The notes beneath the pieces are model-generated. The model was given only the letters and a program-made list of their open reading frames with translations. It was not told where the DNA came from and searched no databases. Positions 1 through 10,480 of a DNA stretch of 20,163 nucleotides are shown here, piece after piece. Source of the DNA: Mnemiopsis leidyi (Eukaryota > Ctenophora > Tentaculata > Lobata > Bolinopsidae). A program made the position numbers and the translations under genes. Location of the stretch: NCBI GenBank assembly GCA_000226015.1, contig JH154313.1:558813-578975 (forward strand), in the 5' to 3' direction. Position 1 is the first letter of the stretch; each line of letters opens with the position of its first letter.

Positions 1-22
1 ATATATATATATATATATATAT
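1..22. repeat. (AT)n microsatellite
   Basis: A pure run of alternating A and T at the left edge of the window; its true length is unknown because it runs off the edge. Confidence 0.95.
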
Positions 23-72
23 TTGCACACATATCAGACATACTTCTATGGCACAGGCCCAATCCAAAGTCC

Positions 73-100
73 TTTGGATCAGGGACTTTGGATCAGGGAC
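73..100. repeat. 14-bp tandem duplication
   Basis: Two perfect adjacent copies of TTTGGATCAGGGAC (73-86 and 87-100). It lies just upstream of the first receptor exon and is probably intronic. Confidence 0.8.
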
Positions 101-141
101 TGATCATTTTTATAGATTCAAACACTTCGTAATGCTTTCAG

Positions 142-2559
142 AAGCGAAAATGGAACTACTACTTTCTTCCAACACTGTAACAGAGATTGTTTCTGGATTC
201 AGCTTAACTTTGAGATGTGACATTGCCGGAGGATCGGAGTCAATTAAATGGTAGGAGTCCCACGAGTAATGCAGTTACATGTTGCTCGTGTAACAGATGC
301 ATGTCCCACGTGTAACAGATACATGTCCCACGTGTAATGCAGATACATGTCCCACGTATAACAGTTACATGTTGCACGTGTAACAGATACATGTTGCACG
401 TGTAACAGATACATGTTGCACGTGTAACAGATACATGTCCTACGTGTAACAGATACATGTCCTACGTGTAACAGATATAAGATCTAAAGCAAAATTAAGG
501 TGCACTCTTAACAACCCAAATGCGCTTAAACTCATTCAGTCATTGACATGGATGGAAAATTTTTGTATCATCCTAATTTGTATCTTCCAATGGAATGATT
601 TTATTTAGCTCAAGGTACCGGTATACTAGTTCTGATGAAAACTCTTCAAAAACTTAAGAATGCTATCGAAAATGTACAGGTTTGAAAATGGCGTGGAACT
701 AGATTCTACTAGCTTTACAATGATCTCCGATGTAAAAGTCGAAACAGATGAGACACTCACAAAACAGATGGTCGTATCACTTATGGAGTTGACTAATGAT
801 GGCGAAGACACGATTGAAAATACGTTCAAGTGTCAGGGAGTCAAATCAGTAACCGGGACCTCGGATGCGAATTTCGTGTTCGATTCTAGTAAAGCACCGC
901 TTCGAATCTTCCCAGCCAAAGTTCTAAGTTCCCCTTCAAATGGCCACGCATACGAAGGCCACGAACACGGGCTTCTTTGTGAGTTTCCAGACAGTGATGT
1001 TCAAACCCAGTTCACGGTGCTTTGGAAATTGGACAATAAGGTAACTTGGTGGATGCTAAAACTGATGCGTCTATAAAAACTTATGTTTAGATTATAAAGC
1101 CTCTAGATTATGCATTGGAACATCCCACTTTTGGCTTATCATTAAATAATATAGTAACTATTTTAAGTGCTTTCATCATTTACAGGAAGTATCTCAAAAC
1201 GGTAATGGATACACGGTATCGACGGAACGAATACTTTTTGATGAAAGTAACATAATAAGATCGCAGCTCCAGATAGAAGCGGTAAGGGTTAAGATAGTAT
1301 GTGATTATGTAAAGTGAATACTTTAAATAAAAAACTATCGCAAGTCTATACTACAGGTGAATATCATAATCATACATCAAATTAAAAATGAATTATTCCA
1401 CTTCAGGTCGATTCAGAAATGGACGGGAAGTTGTCCACGTGCCAGGTAACTTGGGAAAATGGGGTCGTTATAGTATCTAACGAGGCAAAACTGACAGTTA
1501 GGGCAATAAAAGCCCCTCCGGTGGCCCTCTCAATGGCAGTTGGAGCTAATGCGACCCTATCTTGCACAGCAACTGGTAATAACACTGCTGAAATATCGTT
1601 TTTGGACAAGGACACTCAAAAGCCTCTCCCTGGTGAGAATTCAACAAAAATTGACTCAGATGACCATGGTAGAGTCATCACTATCGGAACATTCATACCC
1701 GGCATCAACTTCAAGACAAGCACCAACGTGGTTTGTGCTGTTAAATGGTACGATGATCCGACTGTGCTTCAGACTGAATCTGTGTTGGTGGCTGTGGTTT
1801 CTGTCGACATACAGTCAAACGATACCACTGATGGCTGGGTTACGCAAGGGTCCGGTTTAGAAATTAAGTGTTTGTCTGATGTTCTGACAAGTGATGGGAA
1901 CGGTGGTATCTTCCCAGAGGCTGATTTTCATTGGACGATGCTTTTCGATTCGAAATGGATTGATGTTGAGGGAAATAAGGCGATAAGGTAGAAAATAAAC
2001 ATATTTCTATGACAAGTGACAACAGTACACATTTCTTCGATGGGTCAGCCATAGATTGACACTAGTATCCTTTAGAATTAATGAAAAATTAACCCTTGTC
2101 ATGTATAAATTCTACAGGTATGAGATAAAACTTCCTGAAGTCGAAAGTAAAAAGAGAATAAGCACCCTTATAGTTGGTCCCCTCGCATTTCAAAAGAACA
2201 TAGAATTCAAGTGTGAGGTTAACTACCATAGTGATCCATCGAAAAATTTCTACGGGAAAAGAGTTTTATCGGAAGGACTTGAAATAAAAATGGAACATAT
2301 CGAATATTTCACGCTCAATACCGAGGAAATTAGAATAGTGGAGGGCGGGACATTTAACCTATCTTGTGGGGCCTACGCATGGCCTGAGTCTAGTGTTAAC
2401 TTCTCTCTGACGAACCAGGGAACTCTTCTGGACGCACAGTATAAGATAATCAGCGAGGATGAGTCGGGTGGGAAAGAGGCTGGGAATCCTCATTATCTCA
2501 AAAACTACACGATTGAGACGTCCGCAGTTACTCTGAACGGGGACAAGTTTATCTGCACC
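142..2559 (+). other. Exons coding five Ig-like domains
   Basis: Five exons code the repeated Ig-like units. Evidence is recurrent strand-B (L-x-C), strand-C (W) and strand-F (F-x-C-x-V) motifs: LTLRC and FKCQG; LLCEF, VLW and STCQV; TLSC and VVCAV; IKC, FHW and FKCEV; NLSC and FICTV. Domains 1, 2 and 4 are split internally by introns. The core Trp codon of domain 1 is itself split (TG at 249-250, G at 680). The exons show no internal stops, in contrast to the flanking introns. Confidence 0.85.
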
Positions 2560-5500
2560 GTAAGATCCATTTAGATATTTTAAGTTCTTCTTGTTGCGAA
2601 AATTGGAAAAAATTGATGACTTAAATAATAATTGATGACTAGAATAATTAAAATAACATTATCTGTCCGATTCATATATTCATTGTTTGCAATTGATGCA
2701 ATTGGTGATGTCACTTCATCAGGTTAAATTTGGAGAATCGGAGGAAAAAAGTGAAAGCTTAACTGTCACAACCTACCACGACTGCAAAAAGGCATCAATT
2801 GATACTGTCACTGGTGGTTCAGGTAATGGGGCGTTTTTTATCATTCATTGTATCTCTAGAAAAATTATAGTTACCTTCTCTCTCAATAAAGAAACATCAG
2901 GATTAGCCACTATTACTTCCATATTTTCAAAACTGTATGCTGTAGCTTTTTAGAGGTACAATGTAACCCACTTTTTAAGCAAAATATGGTTTTGAAAGAA
3001 AGATTGAAATATACCTTTGAGTACCTATATTATCTGCAAAATTTCTCTGGATAAGAAAACATTTCAGTTTCGGGAACGACAATAGTTTACACCGAAAAGG
3101 ACGGAGATAGAATCGCCAGTGTAAAGTGCCCTGATGGTACGGAGGATGTTAAATATGTCCCAGATGGTAGGTCCATTGTGTTTCCCTGAGTGAAAAGTAA
3201 AAGTATAAGTAAAAGAGCGCTGGACAGTTTAATATCGGTTTTCAGGCAATGTAACGCAATACATGCAGTAGAATTTGTTCCACTCAAGATCTCATAATAA
3301 CGTTTGACAATATGGTATTGTGGTATCATCATCAGCATGATAATAAGGGATAGTTAAAAACAATTTAAGGGCTGAGTAAGTCATAAGCAGTAATTACTCC
3401 AAAAATAGCTACCCCAATGATACAATCGTATTTATCTATATTCTACTCGATCGTTACGAATAGTTCAACTTTTTCTTTTCAGTCAGTGGTGGTCACAAGG
3501 TTAACGCAACTTGTTCATTACGTACAGGGTCCTATGACCCATCTCAACTAGCCACCTGCAAAGCAATTTACCCTTTCACGGACGGGCAATTCAAACAAGT
3601 CTGGAACCTTAAAAATGCTGACTTTGAGGTAAACATTTCGAATTATTCTATATGCTGATCGTAAAAAATAATGACCATCGTCACATTTCTATTATATTAT
3701 ACTATCGTAAAAGAATAATGACTATCCAACGATAATTGGACTTCTTGGATGTTGTTTTCTGACTATACTTTAATTCAACCCTTTTGTCTATAATTATAAA
3801 ACATCATGAAAAGAACTTGAATTGGACTCTTATGAACGACCTTCAATATCAGACCTTAACTTCAGGTGTGCAGTCAGGGCTCCCCGCAAAAATTCCAACC
3901 AAGCAAGATTAACAGCATTCTCAGAGAGCAAGGTCAAGATTGGTGTGGAACTCATATAGCGGTCCCGTGTCTCATCAATAAAGGTATTTTGTCTCATTAA
4001 TATAACGATCAAGATGACCATGCTTAAAAGTTGAGTAATGGTTGTTCTTAAGCGGTTCTTATACCGTTTTTAGCGGTCGTTCTACGGTTCTTTATCAGCC
4101 ATTAGCGGTTCTTACGCGGTTCTTAATAGGTTCTTAAGCGGTTCTTACGCGGTTCTTAAGCGGATCTTGAGCAGTTTTTAAGCGGTTATTGAGCGGTTCT
4201 TAATCGGCTCTTAAACGGTTCTTAGACGGTGGGAGGTGTTAAGTATCATGTAGTTTTACTGAAGAGCAAAAACTGATTCTGATCCTGGTTCAGGTTTAAA
4301 TTCTAAACTGTTGATTGATTTCCTCGAATACTGAATCGAAATTTCTTACAGAGTGTTCATTGGATAGCAAAAATACCGGTTGCAAATGGGAAGGTGGAAC
4401 TAAAACGCTAACGATTTCCTACAAAGTCAACTTGACCGAGAAAGTTTGGACAGAGAAAGAGAGGGACACACTTGTTGAGCTGGCCATGGATAAAAAGCTC
4501 CGTTTTTGGGATTGTCAGACTAAAACCCCAGACACAAAGGAGGCTCGATTCTTAAAGAATATGGAGTACGATCCTAAGTCTGGAGCAATTGTTTACACAG
4601 GTATTGTTTTTAACTCATTTAAGAGAATGGCACCCAATAATATTTTCAAAAGAGGCATACTTATATGTAATTGTATATAAAAATATAGTATGTACCTAGA
4701 TAGAAAACAAAACGGATTAGCAACTATGTAGCAAACGACAGATACCAACAACGGTGAGTTATGTCTCCCGAATCTCTGTTTCATAATTGTGTAAAAATAT
4801 ATAATTTGACCAAACCTACATGAAGGACTATGATAAAGTAGTAAATCCAAACTATTTAGCTAACCTAAGCGTCACCTATGGCTAATTTAACAATAGCCAT
4901 AGTAGCAGTCATAAATTTTATCATCTAACTGGATATTAATTTTAATTGCCAAATATTTTACCTTAAAAAGTTTAAAAGTATAAATTACAGAATACAATCA
5001 CCAATAATATTTTTTGGTATTTTTCTTGAAGAGCTAAAGTTTAGCAATTAGCCCCCTTTCCTCTAGTTCAGCACATTATTTTCCCTTGCGAATCTAGCTT
5101 GAATAGGATTGAGAGTCAGCAGATGTTCCAGTTCCACATAGCTAATCTAAAATATGAGTCTCTAATTGTAGTTTCTACGCACCTTAACAGCCCCGTGTGC
5201 TTTAGACCTCGAGAGGCCGTGCCAGCGAGTAAGCTTCATGCTGTCCTCTAAACAGAATTAGCAGCAATTCTTCTTTTCTCTCTGATTTACGACATGACAC
5301 CAAGTTGATATAATTTTTGACCATCTCATTGTCAAACCTTTGACACTATTGCGCCACCTCGACAGTAAGATTAGATTGTCAAGTGCTAAAAGACAACGCT
5401 AAAACCAGAAATAAAGATCGTGCCATTTAGCACCATGAACTTAACTTTGAACTGCACCATGTGGAATTTCTTCGAAGTTTGGTAATTGGCCTAGCTATCT

Positions 5501-8500
5501 CACTAAATGTGAATCGCGTTAATAACTCAGATTTGGGAATTGGGGAACAGTAAGATTGCGTCTCGAAAGCAGGGTAATAATTGAATCTGAGTATTATTTC
5601 GTGCTAAGATAAGAGATATGTATCGGCAGAAGCAGATTAAGCATGTCCTATTGCAAGAGTTCATCTAACATCTTACACGATAATGAATAAGGAATTATGA
5701 CCAAACCAGTTGTATCGTCCAAAATTAAAACTCAAAAATTTTTGTGCGTATGGCCATCACAATGAAAAAAGCCATATTTTTTTTCTCCCGCGTCCGCGTT
5801 CAAAGCCTCTATTGGGTTAACTGTTCATTTGCTTTTGCACGTTATTCCCCATTTCATAAGGGTTTTTGTCAGTGACTGTTTATTTGTCAGTCTTTTACGT
5901 TTTAAGCTTTCTTGATTTACGTCTTCTTTCTGATTCGGTTTTTGAACCGATTTTTCTAAGAGAAAGACATCATTGTACAGTTTCACATTGCTTTTTCGTC
6001 GTTAAATTCAATAACCTTGAAAAACTACATTTGTTTGTTTGAAAAACTTGTCGCTCAAACATTGCATTTTGCTACGTTTTTTGTTGAGCTGTGTTCCAAT
6101 TTGAAAGTTGTTGTACTTCAAATTCTTAGCGAGGGTTATAACCGAAGATTTTAACTGATGAAACCTAAATGAAATTAAATTCGAGCTGAATAATTTCAGG
6201 CTCAGATTTTCAAAGACAAAACTCAATGAACAAGAACTAGACCTTGGTTCCTGGAACATAAATATGGATTTTGCAAATTTGTTATCAATCTATTGTGTCC
6301 TGTCGACAGGGTCAGTGGCAACAACTATTACAATGAAATTGCAATAATTCCTTCTAATTCAAACATCCAACTAATCTCAGAGTGTGCCTGGGGCTACAAC
6401 AATCCGTATCCATGTGACCACGGCACAGCTTGTAACTACGGCTGTAGAAGAGGGTACTGCTTCAGCGGCTGTGTTGGTATGTACACATTTATTAAGTGCT
6501 TCATAAGTCATGCCAACGTTTTGAAACACGATATCGCTCCGTATGAACTATGATGGAACGAATGAAAAAAAATGTTCATTGTTAATTGTATTCTAGAGCT
6601 CGGAATGACATTTAACTATAATGGGCATTATGTGGCCTTTAAGTTCTTCGGTGAATCCAACAAGGCCGTATGGGTATATGGCAGCAGGCAGATCGTGAAT
6701 CATATACCTTATAAAGCATTTATTCAACTGCAAACGTATTATTACCAAAGACATTCCTTTCCAGCCCCTGTTACATCCTCCCTGACAACACCCTTACTCA
6801 GGTGCTTGCTGGTTCCTTAATCCGCATCACACTAGATGTACAGCCAAGTGCAAGGAGTGGTGCTGGCTTGCCGGACACACATCCACTTACCAAAGATGTT
6901 CCAGACATTCTGACTGCCAATTCGTTCGAAGAAACAACTGTGCTGGGCCTTGTACTGTTTAGTTTCCAATAAAAAGCATTGGCTTAGATTTATAATTTAC
7001 GGCTTTTGAGGAAAAATGTTATGATATTTTGACTTAAGTAGGAAATTTTAGTTTTTTTTTCAAAAATGGAATGTACTACTATCTACTATTATTAGATTTT
7101 CCCCTATTGGGTGTTATTTGTCCCGGAAACATTAAATTTGATAAAAATTTGAAAGTAATTTTCTAATAAGTTGTAATAAATCTTTAAATATAAAGTATAC
7201 AAAGTTTATAAAAAATAATCTACTATTATTAGATTTTCCCCTATTGGGTGTTATTTGTCCCGGAAACATTAAATTTGATAAAAATTTGAAAGTAATTTTC
7301 TAATAAGTTGTAATAAATCTTTAAATATAAAGTATACAAAGTTTAGAAAAAATCGTTGAAGAGGAAAAGCAGTGCTGAATTCAGCACTGAATATTCAATG
7401 TGATAAATTCTCATTTCACAATTCGGAACAGAAGTAGACGGATATGACAATAAGTAGAGGAGCTATTTCAATAAAATCCCAATCGTCCGGAGAAATGTAC
7501 ATTAAAAAGAAAAGCAGCAGTATAATTATTCATGAATTATGCGATGGTTTCCGTTAATACAATGTGCAGTGCAATCGAAACAACTTCACAGCTAAAGCAG
7601 CAGGTGAAAAGGATTTCAAAATTGAGCTCTTAACTGCGAGATTTATCGGAAATTAGAACTTTTATTGGAAAACAACGGTATCCATTTATTTGAAACAGAA
7701 GCTGCAATAAACTGAAAATGCCATAAACTGGTGAACATTGAACAATATCAAAACTCCTGGGATATCGATGTACGCGAAGGACTTTTGCTACATTTTCTAA
7801 ATTTAAAACAGATTGTGTGTAGCTGACATGATTCTGTAACAGCACGTATCTTAAACCAACTTTACAGATATAACTAATAATAATTATCTGCATTAAATTA
7901 ACAACATCGATTGATTTGCGAGGCACGATGCTTATCCTATTAGCTGGTATCATTCTCTCATTCCCCCAAACCTGATTGGGGTACGTTTAAAAGTCCTTGT
8001 AAAGACATGGATACTTGCTAAATACCCTAGTTGTTATTTCCTGCACTAAAATTGCTAAATCGCACAGATTGTGTTATAATTGATGTCGGGACACCACACA
8101 ACAGAAAATTAAGTCAGTGAATCGCGGCTCATGCTTGACTTCATTATCGGAGTTGATCTATGAATAATCACTACTTCTAATTTACAATTACCATCTCAGT
8201 AAACTTTAGGTAAATGTATATTAAAATTCATAATTATAGTTAAATATAATAATTTACTAGCTGCACGCGCTTTGTAAAAATACCTTTATTTGGGTCAAAT
8301 TAGTCGGGCCTTGTTTTGGACATTTCCTTTGATGCTAGTTCTACACATTCTAAATATAAAATACACTTCAGATGAGTCTTCTGCAAGTTACACTGGACTG
8401 TACATTGGAATAGCCGTGGGTGCTTTGTTGCTGATAGGGACTGTGCTCATCGTGTATTACAGGTTACCTATTTTAAATCGATCGGATTTTTCAAGTTTTC

Positions 8501-9000
8501 ATGGCTGTGGCCTGTGAATAAAAAACGATGGGAAGGCTTTTGATGTTGTAACAAAAGCAGAGCTGCTCCGTAAAGTCACATCGTTGAGATACAGCTATAA
8601 AGTTAATTCTGTTGGGATACTTTTTCCCTGGTGACGCCCACTTACTTCATACCTTGACATGAAGCTACGCCTGCAGGGTTGAGCCTTGGCCTCTATTGGG
8701 GCACGTCTGGCTGCACATTTAATTGTAAAAAGTACTTCTGGCGACTTAAAATTCTCAAAGGCACGAGTCATACTGTATTTTGTCTTCTTAAATGGACCAA
8801 TCATTAACCACGTTAGCTATTTAAGTTTGAACTCTCAAGGTAAACATTTTAATTTTTACAGGAGGATTTTTCTGCGGAAATTCAAAGTGTTCTCAATCAA
8901 TGGCGACGACTGCGACAATGAAGAGTTAGATGATATCGGTTTAGAAATGAAGAAATCGCCATCAACAGTGCCAATAATTGCATCAGAAGTACTGAAGTAG
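142..9000 (+). CDS. Type I membrane protein with five or more Ig-like domains (5' partial, 12 exons in window)
   Basis: Proposed exons: 142-250, 680-1040, 1186-1281, 1407-1987, 2118-2559, 2723-2822, 3068-3166, 3483-3628, 3866-3983, 4352-4600, 8372-8462, 8862-9000. All introns are GT...AG and every phase matches, giving 842 codons to TAG at 8998. Ig-like pairs follow the Cys...Trp...Cys plan: C25/W36/C87, C136/W151/C200, C241/C298 (no obvious core Trp), C343/W364/C414, C465/C528. About residues 530-766 are a cysteine-rich region of unknown fold. A transmembrane helix (776-796) with basic RR just inside, then a 45-residue tail with no tyrosine, give type I topology. Several N-glycosylation sequons (for example NAT, NDT, NFS, NYT, NLT) agree with an extracellular location. 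The signal peptide and first exons lie upstream. Adhesion or recognition receptor is inferred from architecture; I do not recognise a specific family. Confidence 0.82.
258..477. repeat. 22-bp minisatellite with E-box-like core, in receptor intron
   Basis: About ten imperfect copies of a unit of about 22 bp built on (C/G)(C/T)ACGTGTAACAGATACATG. Five copies carry the perfect palindrome CACGTG and others carry TACGTG or CTCGTG. It fills the middle of the intron 251-679. A minus-strand open frame across it is a by-product of the repetition. Confidence 0.9.
2723..4600 (+). other. Cysteine-rich membrane-proximal region of the receptor (5 exons)
   Basis: Exons 2723-2822, 3068-3166, 3483-3628, 3866-3983 and 4352-4600 code the end of Ig domain 5 plus roughly 220 residues with many cysteines (DCKK, VKCPDG, NATC, TCKA, VCSQ, DWCG, PCLI, ECSL, GCKWEGG, WDCQ). 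The last exon is the best supported: long open frame, acceptor TTCTTACAG and donor ACAG|GTATTG. The exon at 3866-3983 is the weakest point because another frame through it looks more Ig-like (see findings). I do not recognise the domain. Confidence 0.6.
4041..4229. repeat. AGCGGTTCTTA-type short tandem array
   Basis: About fifteen degenerate copies of an 11- to 12-bp unit, AGCGGTTCTTA, in the intron between receptor exons 3866-3983 and 4352-4600. Copies differ by substitutions and small indels, so the array is older than the perfect duplication near 7081. Confidence 0.88.
4601..6309. other. First part of large receptor intron; no gene resolved
   Basis: AT-rich sequence rich in stops in all frames. 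It should contain the 5' end of the nested cysteine-rich unit, but no convincing first exon was found: several short ATG frames with hydrophobic starts (near 4877 and 5752) lack good donors of the required phase 2. A minus-strand open frame at 6008-6259 has no recognisable features. Confidence 0.5.
6310..6972 (+). CDS. Nested cysteine-rich coding unit in receptor intron (partial or broken)
   Basis: Exon a, 6310-6476, follows a CGACAG acceptor and ends G|GTATGT; it codes six cysteines spaced C-x9-C-x5-C-x3-C-x4-C-x3-C. A 120-base intron ending TTCTAG joins it in phase to exon b from 6597, which reads through motifs such as VWVYGSRQIVNH and IPYKAFIQLQ. From about 6765 a different frame (shift of +2) stays open for 69 codons to TAA at 6970, beginning PCYILPDNTLTQ. 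Joining them needs either a 29-base intron (6736-6764), which is improbably short, or a frameshift. The unit does not fit the receptor: the preceding receptor exon ends in phase 1, while exon a needs phase 2. No start codon was found. It may be a secreted small protein gene, a decaying gene, or alternative exons. The family is not recognised. Confidence 0.5.
6968..6973 (+). terminator. Polyadenylation signal AATAAA overlapping the stop of the nested unit
   Basis: AATAAA overlaps the TAA stop (6970-6972) of the open frame that begins near 6765. A canonical signal at the end of a long open frame supports a separate transcript end inside the receptor intron, although AATAAA is common by chance in AT-rich DNA. 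Confidence 0.4.
7081..7345. repeat. Perfect tandem duplication, period 137 bp
   Basis: The segment starting ATCTACTATTATTAG at 7081 recurs at 7218. About 128 bases appear identical by eye, after which the copies diverge (GTTTAT versus GTTTAG). Identity over AT-rich noncoding DNA implies a very recent duplication or an assembly duplication. No coding frame. Confidence 0.93.
7346..8371. other. Rest of large receptor intron; nothing recognised
   Basis: AT-rich with no convincing exon. A minus-strand open frame at 7630-7953 shows no domain and is probably chance. A small hairpin-like CCCCCAA...TTGGGG occurs near 7963-7980. Confidence 0.5.
8372..8462 (+). other. Transmembrane exon of the Ig-domain receptor
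   Basis: The acceptor ACTTCAG starts the exon in phase 1, completing GAT with the G left by the exon ending at 4600. It codes a short Ser-rich stalk (ESSASYTG) and then about 21 hydrophobic residues from LYIGIAVG to LIVYY, followed by Arg. The donor AG|GTTACC leaves phase 2, which fits the tail exon. Confidence 0.85.
8862..9000 (+). other. Cytoplasmic tail exon and stop of the Ig-domain receptor
   Basis: The acceptor TTTTTACAG is followed by codons for a basic juxtamembrane stretch (RRIFLRKFK), an acidic cluster (DDCDNEELDD) and a terminal segment ending SEVLK, then TAG. The tail has no tyrosine, so it contains no ITIM or ITAM motif. Signalling, if any, would need an adaptor or serine/threonine sites. 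This is read directly from the sequence. Confidence 0.85.
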
Positions 9001-10340
9001 AATGACATTTTGGAAAGCTTATAAATCTGACTTATAAGCCTGATAATATAATAAGAGAGCGGACCCATTTTGACCCTCCAGATCTCACCATAGTTCTGCT
9101 TTAAGTTCTCACCATAGTTAGTCTTTATATAAATCGTAATCTAATCAGACTACGAGCAATCAATCTTACTAGAGAGTTATCAATCAAATATTAGCTCATT
9201 TATGACGAATCGGTTGTTTCGGAGAGCTTTAGCTTGAGTCTAAATCATTCGCAAAGTTATTTTCAAACTTTATAGCACGTGAATTTAGAACACAGTAGTG
9301 TTATCAGCTAAGCCGTCCGAGTTGTGAATCAATAGTTTCAGCACGCCTAGTTGTGGAATGCAAGCACGGGAGTTGTGGAATACAACATCCAACCTACCTG
9401 CAAACATAGGTGCGAACAAGTTTTTTTACTGGTAGGACGAATTCCAAAATTTCGGCTTAAAGTATTTTTGGTTGGAGGCGATTTTTTGCAGCCATTCATT
9501 TCTTGACCAAAACATCAGTTTCTAGCCAAAATAAGACAAAATTTTTGAGACACAAAATTCATAAAACACATCACATCGATGTGTAGAATGAAACATTAGT
9601 TTCTAACAGAAAACTTGTCTCAGTTTCTTCTTTTCTAGACGAAAAAATAAGTTTTGAACCGCAAAATAACGTCCAATTCTGGACGGAAGCGCTAGATCCA
9701 ACCAAAAAAAAATCGCGAAGATATTGAACTTGAATTTCGTTTGTCAGAAAATTTCGGTCAGGACGACTTTTGTTTAAGTAGGAATCCTACAACTTTTTTG
9801 CAGGTATTATGATTACATATTCGTTACCTCAAGTATCTAACCTAGGACTACTGGCAATCCTTAATTACAACAATTCTGTTATGGTTTTTACCCCTCTTTC
9901 TCAATTTGCTAATATTTACTATTAGTATCAATTGATTTGATGAATGAAATCTGGCAATTTTTTGTAATTTTTATTCTAATCGTTTTAAATTGTGCTTTTA
10001 TAAGTTACACAAAATTATTTTTCACAATAGTGAATAATGAACCAACTTTGGTTAGTATAAAATAGGTGTGATATGGCACATTGCTGTCTAATGATACTAT
10101 TATTATGTGTCATTTGAGATGTATAGAATGAAAGAAATCCATATTTCCTGCCCATATAAGATATGTTATTCAAATTAGGTCCTAACATTGGTTTATTTTG
10201 AAGTACTATTGTTGTATTTACCTTTGGTAATCAGTTTTGAATAAATCCAATCCAAAATAAGCTGCAGTTCATCGCCTTACTATTATTGAATCATGCCATA
10301 AAATGATTATTGAAGAAGTTTGATTTTTTAACCGTCCGGT
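9001..10340. other. Intergenic; receptor 3' UTR and unassigned AT-rich DNA
   Basis: No coding frame supported. No AATAAA follows closely after the receptor stop; the nearest similar hexamer is AATATA near 9044. Short imperfect repeats (GTTGTGGAAT(G/A)CAA near 9352 and 9373) and a palindrome GTAGGAATCCTAC near 9778 are present. Confidence 0.5.
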
Positions 10341-10346
10341 TCTTCA

Positions 10347-10480
10347 CCGGCCAAGTAGCGCAGATTGTAAGATTGTAAGTTCGATTCCTGCTGGCAGCTA
10401 CATTTCTTGGAGTGATTACTTTACTGACGGTTTTTCATCTTAACACACTTGATTGTTAATTCAAATAAATAAACAAATTA
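10347..10480 (+). mobile_element. Decayed tRNA-derived SINE-like element
   Basis: CCAAGTAGCGCAG (near 10351) resembles a tRNA A box, and AAGTTCGATTCC (near 10377) resembles a B box with the T loop TTCGATT. The segment 10347-10353 can partly pair with 10392-10398, like an acceptor stem. The tRNA-like part is only about 52 bases and would lack a full anticodon arm. The following about 80 bases end in A-rich AATAAATAAACAAA, as SINE tails often do. Either a SINE relic or a tRNA pseudogene; the boundaries are approximate. Confidence 0.4.

Noticed and set aside
240..458. Minus-strand repetitive open frame
   Set aside because: Produced by the 22-bp minisatellite; no coding support.
6264..6310. ATG with a hydrophobic start as the first exon of the nested unit
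   Set aside because: Its frame runs into a stop at about 6346 and does not match the cysteine-rich frame; no donor links them.
9421..9800. Possible foldback element (TTTTTTACTGGTAGGACGAATTCC versus GGAATCCTACAACTTTTTT)
   Set aside because: The arms match only over a short, gapped core and no target duplication was found.
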